From the NCBI GenBank assembly GCA_009788055.1, contig WQSG01000003.1:25051-89050 (forward strand): a stretch of DNA of 64,000 bases, written 5' to 3'. The stretch's first letter is position 1, and the number at the start of each line of letters is the position of its first letter. The notes beneath the pieces are model-generated. The model did not search any database. It was not told where the DNA came from and saw only the letters and a list, made by a program, of their open reading frames with translations. Shown piece after piece: positions 1-7,989 of this stretch. The translations under genes were made by a program, and so were the position numbers. Origin of the DNA: Defluviitaleaceae bacterium (lineage in GTDB: Bacteria; Bacillota; Clostridia; Lachnospirales; WQUN01).

Positions 1-110
1 GGGAACGGCTCTACTTCCGAAGCCCACAGCGGCTTTATACCGCACAGCAAGCCGCCGAGCGGAAAACCTCCGGAACCGTCAAAAAGTGAGCCGAGTGTAA
101 GCCTACACAT
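1..110 (-). CDS. C5-cytosine DNA methyltransferase, N-terminal fragment (runs off the window)
   Basis: The minus strand from an ATG at 110 reads MCRLTLGSLFDGSGGFPLGG and continues without a stop to base 1. The FDGSGG motif is motif I (SAM binding) of C5-cytosine methyltransferases of the Dcm type, and the following reading (CGIKPLWASEVEPFP) matches the usual continuation of phage Dcm proteins. The ATG overlaps the last codons of the preceding methyltransferase gene, so the two are translationally coupled. Only about 36 residues are visible; the catalytic Pro-Cys motif lies outside the window. The family call is firm, the specificity unknown. Confidence 0.82.
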   Translation of the reverse strand, partial: MCRLTLGSLFDGSGGFPLGGLLCGIKPLWASEVEPF

Positions 111-1383
111 TGGCGTGGGGGATTTTCTCCCCGCCGCGCAAAAGAAAAACGCCGTCGTCTTTCCCGACCAGTTCAACAAAACGCCGCACGATAACGTCGC
201 AGTATTTCGGGTCGAGTTCCATCAATCGGGATTCGCGCCCGAGTTGCTCTGCGGCAATCATTGTCGTACCGGAGCCGCCGAATAAATCTAAAACAACATC
301 GCCGTCACGGGAACTATTCTGTAATGCCTTGGCAACCAAGGCGACAGGCTTCATTGTCGGGTGTTCGGGTGAAACCTTGGGGCGCGGAATTTGCCACAAA
401 TCGGACTGCTTTCTGTCTTCAAGGGGGCATAGACGTTTGCCGCCGTCCAGCCAGCCATAATATATCGGCTCATACTGTGTGTGATAATCTTTCCGCGACA
501 GGACAAGAGAATCTTTCGCCCAAATAATCGTGCTTGACCAGTGATACCCTGCTTCGCGCATGGCGTTCATCACGTTGCCCCATTCTTGGGCAGACATAAC
601 AACATAGGTCATGCATCCGGATTCGGAAACCATAGCCATGCACTGGAAAGCGTCAACTAAAAAAGCACCGAAATGTACGGTACTCATTTTGTCGTTTAGT
701 ATTTGCCGTGACTTCCAGCTTGGGTGTCGATTGTCCGCGCCGTAGTCAACATTCCACGGCGGGTCTGTGAAAACACAGCGGGCTTTCGCGCCGTCCATCA
801 GCGCGGTTACATCTTCAGGTATCGTACTGTCGCCGCACATAAGCCGATGCCGGCCGAGAAGCCAAACGTCGCCACGTTGCGTGGTTGGGGTTTCAATTTC
901 AGCCGCCACCGCGTCTGCATCGAAATCGTCTTCGTGCGCTTCGGCGGTTACCGCGTCAACCTCGGAGAGCAATTTTGCCAGTTCGTCGGCATCAAAGCCT
1001 GTAAGGTCAATATCGAAGTTGAGGTCTTCCAATTCTTCGAGTTCAACGGCAAGCATGGCTTCATCCCACCCGGCGTTGAGGGCGAGACGGTTATCTGCCA
1101 GCACATACGCCCTTTTTTGGGTTTCGGATAAATGCTCCACGAATACGCACGGCACTTCGGTAATATTTTCTGCCTTTGCCGCAATCACTCGCCCATGCCC
1201 GGCGATAATATTATAATCGCGGTCAACGAGTACGGGGTTCACGAAACCAAATTCCCGCAGACTTGCGCGGAGTTGTAAAATTTGTTCATTGCTGTGGGTA
1301 CGCGCATTCCGCGCATATGGTATTAGCCTGTCGATTGCAACAATTTCTAAGCGTTCCGTGGTGTTTACGTCCCTACCATTCAT
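103..1383 (-). CDS. ParB-domain / DNA N6- or N4-methyltransferase fusion (phage)
   Basis: A 426-aa protein with an N-terminal ParB/sulfiredoxin-like domain (about residues 10-100, with GHGR at 62-65) joined to an amino-methyltransferase. The DPPW motif IV (207-210) precedes the FGGSGTT motif I (368-374), the order of beta-class methyltransferases. This architecture is common next to phage terminase genes and is expected to methylate phage DNA. The start is set at 1383 because AAGGAG lies 9 bases upstream; an upstream in-frame ATG at 1482 has no such site. It follows the TGACA repeats and is probably one of the first genes of the packaging or late module. Confidence 0.9.
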   Translation of the reverse strand: MNGRDVNTTERLEIVAIDRLIPYARNARTHSNEQILQLRASLREFGFVNPVLVDRDYNIIAGHGRVIAAKAENITEVPCVFVEHLSETQKRAYVLADNRLALNAGWDEAMLAVELEELEDLNFDIDLTGFDADELAKLLSEVDAVTAEAHEDDFDADAVAAEIETPTTQRGDVWLLGRHRLMCGDSTIPEDVTALMDGAKARCVFTDPPWNVDYGADNRHPSWKSRQILNDKMSTVHFGAFLVDAFQCMAMVSESGCMTYVVMSAQEWGNVMNAMREAGYHWSSTIIWAKDSLVLSRKDYHTQYEPIYYGWLDGGKRLCPLEDRKQSDLWQIPRPKVSPEHPTMKPVALVAKALQNSSRDGDVVLDLFGGSGTTMIAAEQLGRESRLMELDPKYCDVIVRRFVELVGKDDGVFLLRGGEKIPHANV

Positions 1384-1522
1384 AAACTTGCGCTCCTTTT
1401 CCATAAGAAAAGCGACGCAGTGGTAGGGTCTGCGCCGCAATATAAAACCCGCAACCATGACGGCGCGGGTTAAGGGATTCAATTCGTTAAATTTTCACAC
1501 TGCCAGTTTATCATTTTAGTAA

Positions 1523-1549
1523 TGACATAACAATGACACGTTTTTGACA
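1523..1549. promoter_or_regulatory. Three TGACA direct repeats at exact 11-bp spacing (putative late-activator site)
   Basis: TGACA occurs at 1523, 1534 and 1545 on the + strand (TGTCA on the transcribed minus strand), one helical turn apart. It lies between the ArpU-like regulator gene and the ParB-methyltransferase. Phage late activators such as ArpU and RinA act just downstream of their own gene at promoters with a poor -35, so this is a good candidate site. The spacing is seen directly; the function is inferred. Confidence 0.5.
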
Positions 1550-1552
1550 TGG

Positions 1553-2125
1553 CTATTTTACTAACCGCGAAAGCCCATCAATGCCGAATATTAGCGTGGT
1601 TAGGCACTCTACTGCAATATTGATATCTCGGTAAATGGTTCTTTTATCGGTGTGTTCTTCTTCTGCAAGTTCATCGCGTGTTTTGGATTCGGGGTCAAGA
1701 TAGAGCCAGTAAATTACACGATACCGCCGCGCTTCTTCCAAGTGGGGGGAACTGTCGCAGTAATATTCGTATAAATTTATCATTTTGTCGATGTGGCTTA
1801 CGATAATTCTGGTACGCTCCGAGCTTCGGCAGATACTTTCAATTTTTAGGCTGTCGCTTGCGCTACTGCTCAAATATCCGAGCATATCCACCAAACCATA
1901 ATTATCGTCGTCGTCATTATCGGTTTCATAGACAGCATTGTCGCAGTGGTCTATTAATAGCCGATAATTTTTAAGCAATAGCTTGGTATTTGCCAGTCGT
2001 TTATCAAACCGGGCTTTGACGGCATCCTGTTCCGTTTTCTTGTATTTGTCGATGGCGAAGTTTGATATAGTTTCTATCATTTCTTGGGTTAATTTGAATC
2101 CTGTAATTTTTTTTGCTTTTGACAT
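1553..2125 (-). CDS. ArpU/RinA-like phage late transcription regulator
   Basis: A 190-aa protein with no membrane segments. Residues about 145-180 (TRDELAEEEHTDKRTIYRDI) form a sigma-region-4-like helix-turn-helix, preceded by a helical, acidic middle segment (NDDDDN). Size, C-terminal HTH and position at the end of the early operon, just before the packaging side, are typical of ArpU/RinA-type regulators in Firmicutes phages. The start is at 2125, with GGGAGGG 6 bases upstream; the in-frame codon at 2155 lacks a site. Family assignment is by pattern, not by a full match. Confidence 0.65.
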   Translation of the reverse strand: MSKAKKITGFKLTQEMIETISNFAIDKYKKTEQDAVKARFDKRLANTKLLLKNYRLLIDHCDNAVYETDNDDDDNYGLVDMLGYLSSSASDSLKIESICRSSERTRIIVSHIDKMINLYEYYCDSSPHLEEARRYRVIYWLYLDPESKTRDELAEEEHTDKRTIYRDINIAVECLTTLIFGIDGLSRLVK

Positions 2126-2130
2126 GACAA

Positions 2131-2219
2131 TCCCTCCCGAAGTCACTACTTGCATTTTGTGGTAAGTCTGCTAAAATAATGGTGTCGAAGCATTATTTAG
2201 CCACTTTCTTTCGGGAGGG
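2131..2219. repeat. Mirrored Shine-Dalgarno inverted repeat and inner palindrome between divergent genes
   Basis: CCCTCCCGAA (2131-2140) and TTCGGGAGGG (2210-2219) are inverted copies; the first contains the ribosome site of the minus-strand regulator. Inside them AAATAATG (2174-2181) pairs with CATTATTT (2191-2198). The arrangement could be an operator in a divergent promoter region or an RNA structure. No T-run follows, so it is not a terminator. Confidence 0.4.
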
Positions 2220-2247
2220 TGGTTTTTATTCATTGGGGGTATTTAAC

Positions 2248-2514
2248 ATGAAGCGGAAAAGTTATAAAACAGATGCAATCCGTTATTTATTTTGGCCGGA
2301 GATTTCGGATTCGATGGCGATTCACGTTATCCGAACCAAGCGGAAAACTATCGAGGTTTCTTCCGCTCCGTATTTACGGGAGGGTTATATTCGTTGCCCC
2401 AGGGATACGAGCAGGGAAGCCGCCGCAGGTCTTGTTGTCAAACACGCCGCATTTTTCAAAGAGGGCGTTTTGAATCACCGATACCACACTTCCAAGCGCA
2501 CTGAAGCCCAATAA
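2248..2514 (+). CDS. Small basic protein of unknown function
   Basis: An 88-aa reading frame starting at the ATG at 2248, preceded by GGGGGT at 2235-2240. It is rich in Lys/Arg with no membrane segment or Cys motif, and I recognise no family. It is the only rightward gene within the leftward early operon, which makes it either a genuine inserted gene or a chance frame. A competing minus-strand frame (2374-2583) has a poorer start site. Confidence 0.4.
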   Translation: MKRKSYKTDAIRYLFWPEISDSMAIHVIRTKRKTIEVSSAPYLREGYIRCPRDTSREAAAGLVVKHAAFFKEGVLNHRYHTSKRTEAQ

Positions 2515-2576
2515 CAGAGCGATTTTACCCCGCCCGATTCGCAAGAATATTTGACGCTTACAAATATTTGTTGTTA

Positions 2577-2849
2577 TTACCATATTCCCTGTGTGAGAAA
2601 CAGTCTTCGTCTACGTATCATAATCAAAAAGTCGAATTGGGCGCGGCGCAGTTCATGGCGATTGCGGTCTCTTTCTACTGCTTCATTAATGGCTCTGCAC
2701 ACAAAGCCATTTAGGGACTCCCCTTGCGCGGCGGCGTGGGCTTTTAGTTCTTCCTTTTTTCCCTTGGGTACGCTTAGGCGTATTTCTTCAATTTTTTCTT
2801 GCTTGTACTTTTTTATTGCTCATCGCACTGCTTCGTTAGTTTTTGGCAT
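2577..2849 (-). pseudogene. Arc-type ribbon-helix-helix protein interrupted by an in-frame TGA
   Basis: The minus strand starts at 2849 with GAGGGTG upstream and reads MPKTNEAVR, then TGA (2820-2822), then AIKKYKQEKIEEIRLSVPKG, KKEELKAHAAAQ, GESLNGFVCRAINEAVERD and on to a TAA at 2577. This is the familiar short phage/plasmid RHH protein (a beta strand followed by two helices, usually 50-60 aa and more). The reading frame is intact except for the stop at codon 10, which fits a single CGA-to-TGA change. No good internal start follows it. Either the gene is dead or the base is a sequencing error. Confidence 0.72.
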
Positions 2850-3046
2850 ATCGTCACACCCTCTAAATTTTTAGATGTAGTGTATCACAAACATATAACC
2901 GCGCATATATGTTTTCGCATAACTGCGGATATATCTTTTCTATATAACTGCGGATATGCATTTCGCATATATCCGCAGTTATAATGTTTCGTTTTCCGAC
3001 GAAGCTCGAAAAACAACATCTTTTAATTGCCACTAAGGAGACATTT

Positions 3047-3268
3047 TTATTTATGATAACAAGCCTTGCATCTGTGCCGTATTCCGCACGGGACACGAGT
3101 ATCCTTGTAAAATTCGCTTTTGGGCTTATACTGTCCGCAACGTGTACAGCGGTATTTGTTGCCCTTTCGCGGCTTGCTCGTGTCTTTCCAGTGTTCCGGC
3201 GGCTCTCTTTCGGCAAAATAAGCCTCTGCACAATCGCCGCCCAAATCGCCTACATCATCGAAGAACAT
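3047..3268 (-). CDS. Small zinc-finger phage protein (HNH-like Cys pattern)
   Basis: A 73-aa protein whose C-terminal half carries CTRC (about residues 41-44) and later CGIRHRCKAC, four or more Cys/His ligands arranged like the metal site of short HNH-type phage proteins. The N-terminal half is acidic. GGAGGTG sits 4 bases before the ATG. It directly follows a 41-aa Cys-rich gene, whose stop is one base away, so the two form a unit. The exact role is unknown. Confidence 0.7.
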   Translation of the reverse strand: MFFDDVGDLGGDCAEAYFAEREPPEHWKDTSKPRKGNKYRCTRCGQYKPKSEFYKDTRVPCGIRHRCKACYHK

Positions 3269-3269
3269 T

Positions 3270-3395
3270 TTACACCTCCATAATGTCTAAGCACTCGTCA
3301 CACACTGGACGCTCTGCCAGCGTTTCTGTATCGTGGCAATACATAGTGCGTGTTTCGTAAACTTCGTTATCATCGCACAATTCGCAATCTCGCAT
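3270..3395 (-). CDS. 41-aa CxxC microprotein
   Basis: The minus strand from the ATG at 3395 reads MRDCELCDDNEVYETRTMYC and ends with CDECLDIMEV. Two CxxC pairs (C4/C7 and C33/C36) with a Cys-His in between suggest a treble-clef or zinc-ribbon fold. GGAGGGG lies just upstream of the start and its stop is one base from the next start at 3268. It was too short for routine calling but has a good ribosome site and tight coupling. Confidence 0.65.
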   Translation of the reverse strand: MRDCELCDDNEVYETRTMYCHDTETLAERPVCDECLDIMEV

Positions 3396-3439
3396 ATTTT
3401 CCCCTCCAAATCTTAACTTCCTTGGTTGCCGCCTTTGGG

Positions 3440-3850
3440 TTATACGTCTTTGTCGTGGATGTTGCCGATGATTTCAGCTATATAAAAAATACGGTCGTCG
3501 AGCATTGTGTAGCGGAATTTTTGATTTTGTGTGTTATCAATCACACGCAATTGCCACGCGCCATTGCGCCAAATGATTTCATGTGTAGATTCGTCATAGC
3601 ACCTAACAATGTCATCCTTGTATATAAATACACCCGTAGTGCCGATGGCATAGCCCGTGCATTGCCCAACCGTTGAAGGGTCAACCTCATGCACATAAGC
3701 CTTGACTAGGTTAATCTCAGCGCACTCATCCGCAACGCTGTTTGAGTTTATTATGTGGTGATGGTTTGTGGTTTCGCAAATATGCAAGTTACCATACTCC
3801 CATGTGCCGTTGTCTTTTCCGCGATACAAAAAGCGATGACGATTGTACAT
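3440..3850 (-). CDS. YopX family phage protein
   Basis: A 136-aa protein with the YopX signature: an N-terminal YRGKDNGTWEYGNL segment, a central VDPSTVGQCTGY, then IYKDDIVRCYDE. YopX proteins are found in many Firmicutes phages and prophages (first in SPbeta) and fold as beta-rich domains; their role is not established. GGGAGG lies 10 bases upstream of the ATG. It lies between small accessory genes in the early operon. Confidence 0.88.
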   Translation of the reverse strand: MYNRHRFLYRGKDNGTWEYGNLHICETTNHHHIINSNSVADECAEINLVKAYVHEVDPSTVGQCTGYAIGTTGVFIYKDDIVRCYDESTHEIIWRNGAWQLRVIDNTQNQKFRYTMLDDRIFYIAEIIGNIHDKDV

Positions 3851-3865
3851 TTTTCTGTCTCCTCC

Positions 3866-4273
3866 CTAATTATCAAACCAAAATACAAACCTTACATCTT
3901 CCACGCCAGTCGGCAAACTTCCCGCAAAACCATTGCCGAATAAATATGTTCGCAAGTAATCTTGTTCAAACTCGAAGCGTCCAGCATTTTGCAGTTGAAT
4001 TTCAGATATTCGGGATACTAAACACTCGATTTCTTCATGATTCAACCAGCTTGCATGGTGTGCGTCACCTTCCCAGTCAGCATAGTCCATTTGCGTTATA
4101 ACTGTGATATCACGCGGCAAGCCTTTTGGTTCACAAATTGGAGCAATATCATCATTCCGCACACCCGCCAATAATCCGAAAAGTTCAGGACATCTGTAAA
4201 TATGGGGGCAAGCATAATGCTCCCAACTGCCTTTAATTTTAACTTCGATGTGCATATTAATACCGATACCCAT
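3866..4273 (-). CDS. Conserved phage protein of unknown function
   Basis: A 135-aa protein beginning MGIGINMHIEVKIKGSWEHY and containing LFGLLAGVRND, a GLPRDI segment and a HHASWLNHEEI segment. This layout (an MHxEVK start, an LFxxLAxVR block, then a GLPxDI and an HxSWL block) is one I know from many phage hypothetical proteins, but none has a proven function. The start is taken at the ATG at 4273, preceded by AGGAGG at 8 bases; a TTG two codons upstream is less likely. Confidence 0.65.
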   Translation of the reverse strand: MGIGINMHIEVKIKGSWEHYACPHIYRCPELFGLLAGVRNDDIAPICEPKGLPRDITVITQMDYADWEGDAHHASWLNHEEIECLVSRISEIQLQNAGRFEFEQDYLRTYLFGNGFAGSLPTGVEDVRFVFWFDN

Positions 4274-4309
4274 GTGCAAAGCCTCCTGTCTAAAGTTGCC
4301 TTTTGATTG

Positions 4310-4534
4310 TTATTGCGTTGGCGGTTCTGGCAATGGTTGCCAGTGGGCTATCTCATTGCCTCCCCACGGCAAGCTGTACGAATTGAATTTATCGAAATAG
4401 CCGTTCTTGTGGAGGTACGCTTCGCTGATGTTCGCCCATTTGTCCAGCCATGCACCCTCATGGCTTCCTCTCCACGCCACAAGTACAAGCGTTTCATAGC
4501 TTGGCAGTCTATCTTTTACGCTAATCCAATTCAC
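4310..4534 (-). CDS. DUF551 domain protein
   Basis: A 74-aa protein starting MNWISVKDRLPSYETLVLVA and ending EIAHWQPLPEPPTQ. These two ends are the hallmark of DUF551, a short family seen almost only in phages and prophages. Function is unknown. Its start overlaps the end of the upstream gene (4531) by 4 bases, so translation is coupled. Confidence 0.88.
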   Translation of the reverse strand: MNWISVKDRLPSYETLVLVAWRGSHEGAWLDKWANISEAYLHKNGYFDKFNSYSLPWGGNEIAHWQPLPEPPTQ

Positions 4535-5379
4535 AGTTTTTTACCCCTTTGCTTTGCTAACGCGGTTTTGGCTTCGGCGTAGTCTGTGTAAATATCCTCT
4601 CTCCGAGAAGGTAATACGGGGGAATAATCGTATTGGACGATGCGCGGTGGAGTGCCAAGTAGTGCGTTACTGCAAGCCGTTTTCTCGCTACCATCGCAGT
4701 CGCGATTGTCACAGATGTCGTGGTGCAGGCAACCATCTCGTTCAATTCTGTACAGTGTTTGCCCAATGTGATACGGAAGAATGAACACCCGCCCGTCCTT
4801 ATCCGCTTCCAGCAATTCAGCGACGCGGGGTGTTCTAAGTCGTTCGACTTCGCGCAGTAGCGCGGGAATATCCTCGCGGGCGTGGGCTATAAATTCGGCA
4901 TCAGCCTGCCCCGTTGGGCAGCCATCAGGAAATAGTGCCAAATTTAGAAGACCGGGTCCGGGCGGATTTGGCGGTATACTTACATGATGTTCTTTGTATT
5001 TGGGTTTTGGGAAGTAACTCCATTTTCCGGGTGAAGCGGCTTCACATCTTGCGCGAATTGCATCAATGTCTACACGGGAATTTTCGCCCAAAAGAACGCT
5101 GTTTACATAGTCGGCGATTTGCCTTGCGCGGAAGTTTGCCTCCTCCTCGCCGTGTTCGCAATCGCCTTCTGCGCCTTGGCAATCTTCGTGCGGAGTCTTG
5201 CAATTCACGCAACCCTCGTATGTTTTTATGTCGTAATTGCCGTTTGCAATTTCGCTATATTTTCCGTCGTCAACATCTGCGAAACGCTCGTCGCGGCAGA
5301 TGGAGTAGCCGAAGCCTGCGCCGCAGTGGTCTATAACGCCACATTCGCCGCAATGTTGGCCTAACTTGCCTATTAGCAT
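4531..5379 (-). CDS. Ead/Ea22-like phage protein with Cys-rich N-terminus
   Basis: A 282-aa protein. Residues 10-75 are Cys-rich (CGECG, CVNCKTPHEDC), a likely metal-binding stretch. Residues about 103-180 match the Ead/Ea22-like pattern (IDAIRARCEAASPGKW, then DAEFIAHAREDIPALLREVERL) common in phage accessory proteins. The C-terminal third has another Cys/His cluster (CLHHDICDNRDC). It overlaps its neighbours on both sides (4 bases downstream, 7 upstream). The role is unknown; the N-terminal metal cluster may be a separate domain fused to the Ead-like part. Confidence 0.7.
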   Translation of the reverse strand: MLIGKLGQHCGECGVIDHCGAGFGYSICRDERFADVDDGKYSEIANGNYDIKTYEGCVNCKTPHEDCQGAEGDCEHGEEEANFRARQIADYVNSVLLGENSRVDIDAIRARCEAASPGKWSYFPKPKYKEHHVSIPPNPPGPGLLNLALFPDGCPTGQADAEFIAHAREDIPALLREVERLRTPRVAELLEADKDGRVFILPYHIGQTLYRIERDGCLHHDICDNRDCDGSEKTACSNALLGTPPRIVQYDYSPVLPSRREDIYTDYAEAKTALAKQRGKKL

Positions 5380-5996
5380 AATCCCGCCTCCGTTTCTGTT
5401 ATTCTTTCAAATTCGTATACCCACACCCAAGGATTACTACTCCACGGATAACCTCTCTCGGCGTTTATGCTGTTCCACAAGTGGAAAAACCAGTCTCTCG
5501 CGCCGTCAAATTTTGAGTAAAATTTTGTGTCGTACCCCTCACGGCAACAGTCGTTTATGCTTATGTCCTGCAATTGTTCCACCCGTACATTGGTTACACG
5601 CAAGAACAGCCGCGCCGCCGCTTTTGGCATATGGATAGAGGGTTTCCACTTAACAGTGCTATACTTTCCGTTTGTTGTGTCTGTTGCCTTGTACAAATAC
5701 CCCTCATGGTCTTGCCCGGTATCGTTTTCCGATGGCTCTTTGGAGTGCGCCCACGTTTCACGCACATAGAGGATGTCGCCATTGTCAATGCGTACCTTTC
5801 TGTCGCACACGGCATTTGAGTGGCTATTTGAAAATCTCGCTTCCCACCCACAATCTTCTGAGTGAATAAACTTGTGAAATGCTGTAGCCTCTGCACATGG
5901 TTGCGGCTTAATCACACGCCGGGTTTGCGTCTTGTCCCCGGCAAGAATCGCCTGCACCATTGCCGTGCTGAAAATTATCGGCTTCATGTTTTGCAT
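5373..5996 (-). CDS. ASCH/PUA-like phage protein
   Basis: A 207-aa protein beginning MQNMKPIIFSTAMVQAILAG followed by DKTQTRRVIKPQP, the signature of a widespread phage family with the ASCH (PUA-like) fold, thought to bind RNA or modified nucleotides. A conserved VRETWAH and a W-rich C-terminal end (NPWVWVYEFERI) support the call. GGGAGA precedes the ATG at 5996. It overlaps the next gene by 7 bases. Confidence 0.78.
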   Translation of the reverse strand: MQNMKPIIFSTAMVQAILAGDKTQTRRVIKPQPCAEATAFHKFIHSEDCGWEARFSNSHSNAVCDRKVRIDNGDILYVRETWAHSKEPSENDTGQDHEGYLYKATDTTNGKYSTVKWKPSIHMPKAAARLFLRVTNVRVEQLQDISINDCCREGYDTKFYSKFDGARDWFFHLWNSINAERGYPWSSNPWVWVYEFERITETEAGLC

Positions 5997-6017
5997 ACAG
6001 ATGTCTCCCTTCGAGTT

Positions 6018-6124
6018 TTATTTTTTTAGCGAAATCCCACAAAAAGGGCAAAACGAAAAACTTATTCCGGTATGTGATAGGCGTTTTTGTTTGAATCTGG
6101 ATACTTGTGGATTTTGCCGTCCAT
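6018..6124 (-). pseudogene. Small CPFCG zinc-ribbon protein, probably frameshifted
   Basis: From an ATG at 6124 with GGGGAG upstream, the minus strand reads MDGKIHKYPDSNKNAYHIPE and stops. The other frame over the same bases ends TGISFSFCPFCGISLKK at 6018. Joined by one indel near 6060 they give a typical short phage protein with an N-terminal hydrophilic start and a terminal CPFCG knuckle. Neither frame alone is a convincing gene. The gap between the integrase and the ASCH gene holds nothing else. Confidence 0.4.
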
Positions 6125-6144
6125 GTTTTAACTCGCTCCCCTTT

Positions 6145-7104
6145 TTAAAACTCAGCTATCGCACTTAAAATCTTTTCGTTGTCTTTTGCCTCTAATTCCT
6201 TGATTATGTGCAGATATGTTTCCTGTGTAGTAGTAGTGTTCGCATGACCCAATCTGCGTGCTATGCTTGCTATGGAAATCCCAGAGTGCAACAGCAAAGA
6301 GGCGTGTGTATGCCTTAATCCATGCACCGAAATAATCGGAATATCGGCTTGTCCACAAAGAGTTTTCAGCCTTGAATTGACAACTGAATTAAAAACCCTG
6401 CCATTAACAAAAACAGGCGTTTCGCTATTATCACATTTATTTGTGAGTTCTCGAAATTGACTGCTCAACTTATCATCTATAAGTACTGTTCGTTTTGATG
6501 ATTTATTTTTTGTTTCTGTAAATCCGCCATCAACACATTTATAATTCCATGTTTTTGTAACGTGAACGAGATTGTTTTTAAAATCAAAATCACCGGGGGT
6601 TAAACCTAATGCCTCGGAAAACCTTAATCCCGTTTTTGCCAACAAAAGGATTAGCCAATCCCATGAAGCGGCAGAATGATATTTTCCGTTCTTGGATTGT
6701 TCTGCCTTGTATACAATCCTCAAATCTAAAACCGATAATAATGCCTGCATTTCCGCAACACTCAAAAATTTCAACTTCTTTTCGCTTGGCGGCTTGCCTT
6801 TTATAACAACTTTTCTGGTGGGGTCAACTTTGATGTAACCCTCATCAACAGCATCTAAAATCACGCCTTTAAGCTGTGTATGCCAGTCCATTGTAGTCTG
6901 TCGTTCATGTGTTTTAGCATATTCGTTTATAAGCCCTTGGTATGTTCGCTTGTCAATGTTTGACATTTTCAGTGTTGGCGCAATTTCAACCAACCGTTTC
7001 AATGTAATATGGTATTTGTTCAAAGTTACTGGACGTACAGCACCTTCTTTGTACAGGCTTACCCAATCCGAAAAATAATCACAAAACAGCGTTTCTGCGG
7101 TCAT
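6145..7104 (-). CDS. Tyrosine recombinase (second integrase, nested in the early operon)
   Basis: A 319-aa phage-type integrase. An N-terminal SAM-like core-binding domain (about 1-90) is followed by the catalytic domain with R161 (GLRFSEALGL), a likely Lys near 201-204, H261-x-x-R264, H287 (LGHANT) and Y297. All catalytic residues are present. It lies directly downstream of a short N6-methylase and an excisionase-like gene, and is more A/T-rich than the flanking early genes. The prophage has another integrase next to its attachment site, so this one may belong to a nested element or serve a different recombination. Confidence 0.9.
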   Translation of the reverse strand: MTAETLFCDYFSDWVSLYKEGAVRPVTLNKYHITLKRLVEIAPTLKMSNIDKRTYQGLINEYAKTHERQTTMDWHTQLKGVILDAVDEGYIKVDPTRKVVIKGKPPSEKKLKFLSVAEMQALLSVLDLRIVYKAEQSKNGKYHSAASWDWLILLLAKTGLRFSEALGLTPGDFDFKNNLVHVTKTWNYKCVDGGFTETKNKSSKRTVLIDDKLSSQFRELTNKCDNSETPVFVNGRVFNSVVNSRLKTLCGQADIPIISVHGLRHTHASLLLHSGISIASIARRLGHANTTTTQETYLHIIKELEAKDNEKILSAIAEF

Positions 7105-7108
7105 GCTC

Positions 7109-7747
7109 TCACCCCACTAACAACGGCGATTCGATATAGTGTTTATATTTTTGTTCGCCAAATTTCACATTAAAATGTTTTTCTGTTTTTTCGTTGTACG
7201 GCATTACGTTTACACTTGAAAAACTCACAGGGTCATCTTTGTCATTTTGAATAAAGAAAACGCCGCAACATTCCCGTGTAAGGCTATCGCAATGCACCGC
7301 CGCCCCATTCATGCCCCGAATTGCCATATTGAAGATTAGGAAGGGAAATGCCCTGTCGCTCATTTCCTCGCAAACATACAGATAATTTGACGGCTTGTAT
7401 TTTAGCGGGGGGTGCTTAATCCTGTTTTCGTGCCAGTTGGCTATCATCATGCCGCCCGTTCCCGCTGTTGGCTCGTAGTAAATATCACTACCGCCCACAA
7501 GTTTAGAAACAAGCCCCGCAACGCTCATTGGTGTAAAATCTTGTTTTTGCTTTTTGCGTTCGGCGGCTTCATCTTGGAAGTACCCATGCCAAAAATCTAC
7601 ATCTAGCTTAAACTTGAAAAGCTCCAATAGTTGGGTGAAAATAGGTTCTCGCACTTCTTTACCGCTCAAAAGAATTTCCATCAATCTCGCAGGGGCTTTG
7701 AAAATGTCATCTACGCCAAGTATTTTATGGATTTTTTCTGCATTCAT
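7109..7747 (-). CDS. N-6 DNA methylase of phage type, lacking a visible NPPY motif
   Basis: A 212-aa HsdM-like protein. The opening helical domain is followed by KQDFTPMSVAGLVSKLVGG and the SAM-binding PTAGTGGMMI motif (about residues 95-104), then the CEEMSDRAFPFLIFNMAIRG block of the phage N6-methylase family. Full enzymes continue to an NPPF/Y catalytic motif; none is visible, and the protein ends about 60 residues after the last block. It may be a short family variant or a truncated, inactive form. The start at 7747 has GGGGGGAG upstream and overlaps the previous stop as ATGA. Confidence 0.75.
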   Translation of the reverse strand: MNAEKIHKILGVDDIFKAPARLMEILLSGKEVREPIFTQLLELFKFKLDVDFWHGYFQDEAAERKKQKQDFTPMSVAGLVSKLVGGSDIYYEPTAGTGGMMIANWHENRIKHPPLKYKPSNYLYVCEEMSDRAFPFLIFNMAIRGMNGAAVHCDSLTRECCGVFFIQNDKDDPVSFSSVNVMPYNEKTEKHFNVKFGEQKYKHYIESPLLVG

Positions 7748-7989
7748 GGATACTCCCCCCTGTGCCATTTTTCGCAATCTTCGATGTTGTAATAAAAAGT
7801 CCTACCCACTATTATGTGTGGCATACCTTGTTTTCTCGCTAGGTAAATCTCATTTGACGAAAAGTTGTACTTACGCGCAAAGTTACTGGAGTGCAGATAT
7901 TCGCGCCCTTCGTGTATGATGTTTTTGTATTCGCGTTCGGTATGTGATTTAGACGGAATATTTTGAAGTAGATTAGGCATTTGTATCAC
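7744..7989 (-). CDS. Excisionase-like winged-helix DNA-binding protein
   Basis: An 81-aa basic protein. The C-terminal half (ARKYNFSSNEIYLARKQGMP, then an IVGRTFYYNIEDCEKW wing) has the shape of MerR-like excisionases: recognition helix, beta wing and an aromatic C-terminal helix. It is translationally coupled to the methylase and two genes upstream of an integrase, as Xis genes often are. The role as directionality factor for the 6145-7104 integrase is inferred. Confidence 0.6.
   Translation of the reverse strand: MIQMPNLLQNIPSKSHTEREYKNIIHEGREYLHSSNFARKYNFSSNEIYLARKQGMPHIIVGRTFYYNIEDCEKWHRGEYP

Noticed and set aside
2577..2849. TGA read as an amino acid in this phage
   Set aside because: Many phage genes (for example those ending at 8857 and 10187) use TGA as a working stop in overlaps such as GTGA and ATGA.
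2863..3231. 122-aa minus-strand frame
   Set aside because: It is a shadow of the 73-aa zinc-finger gene at 3047-3268 and has no ribosome site.
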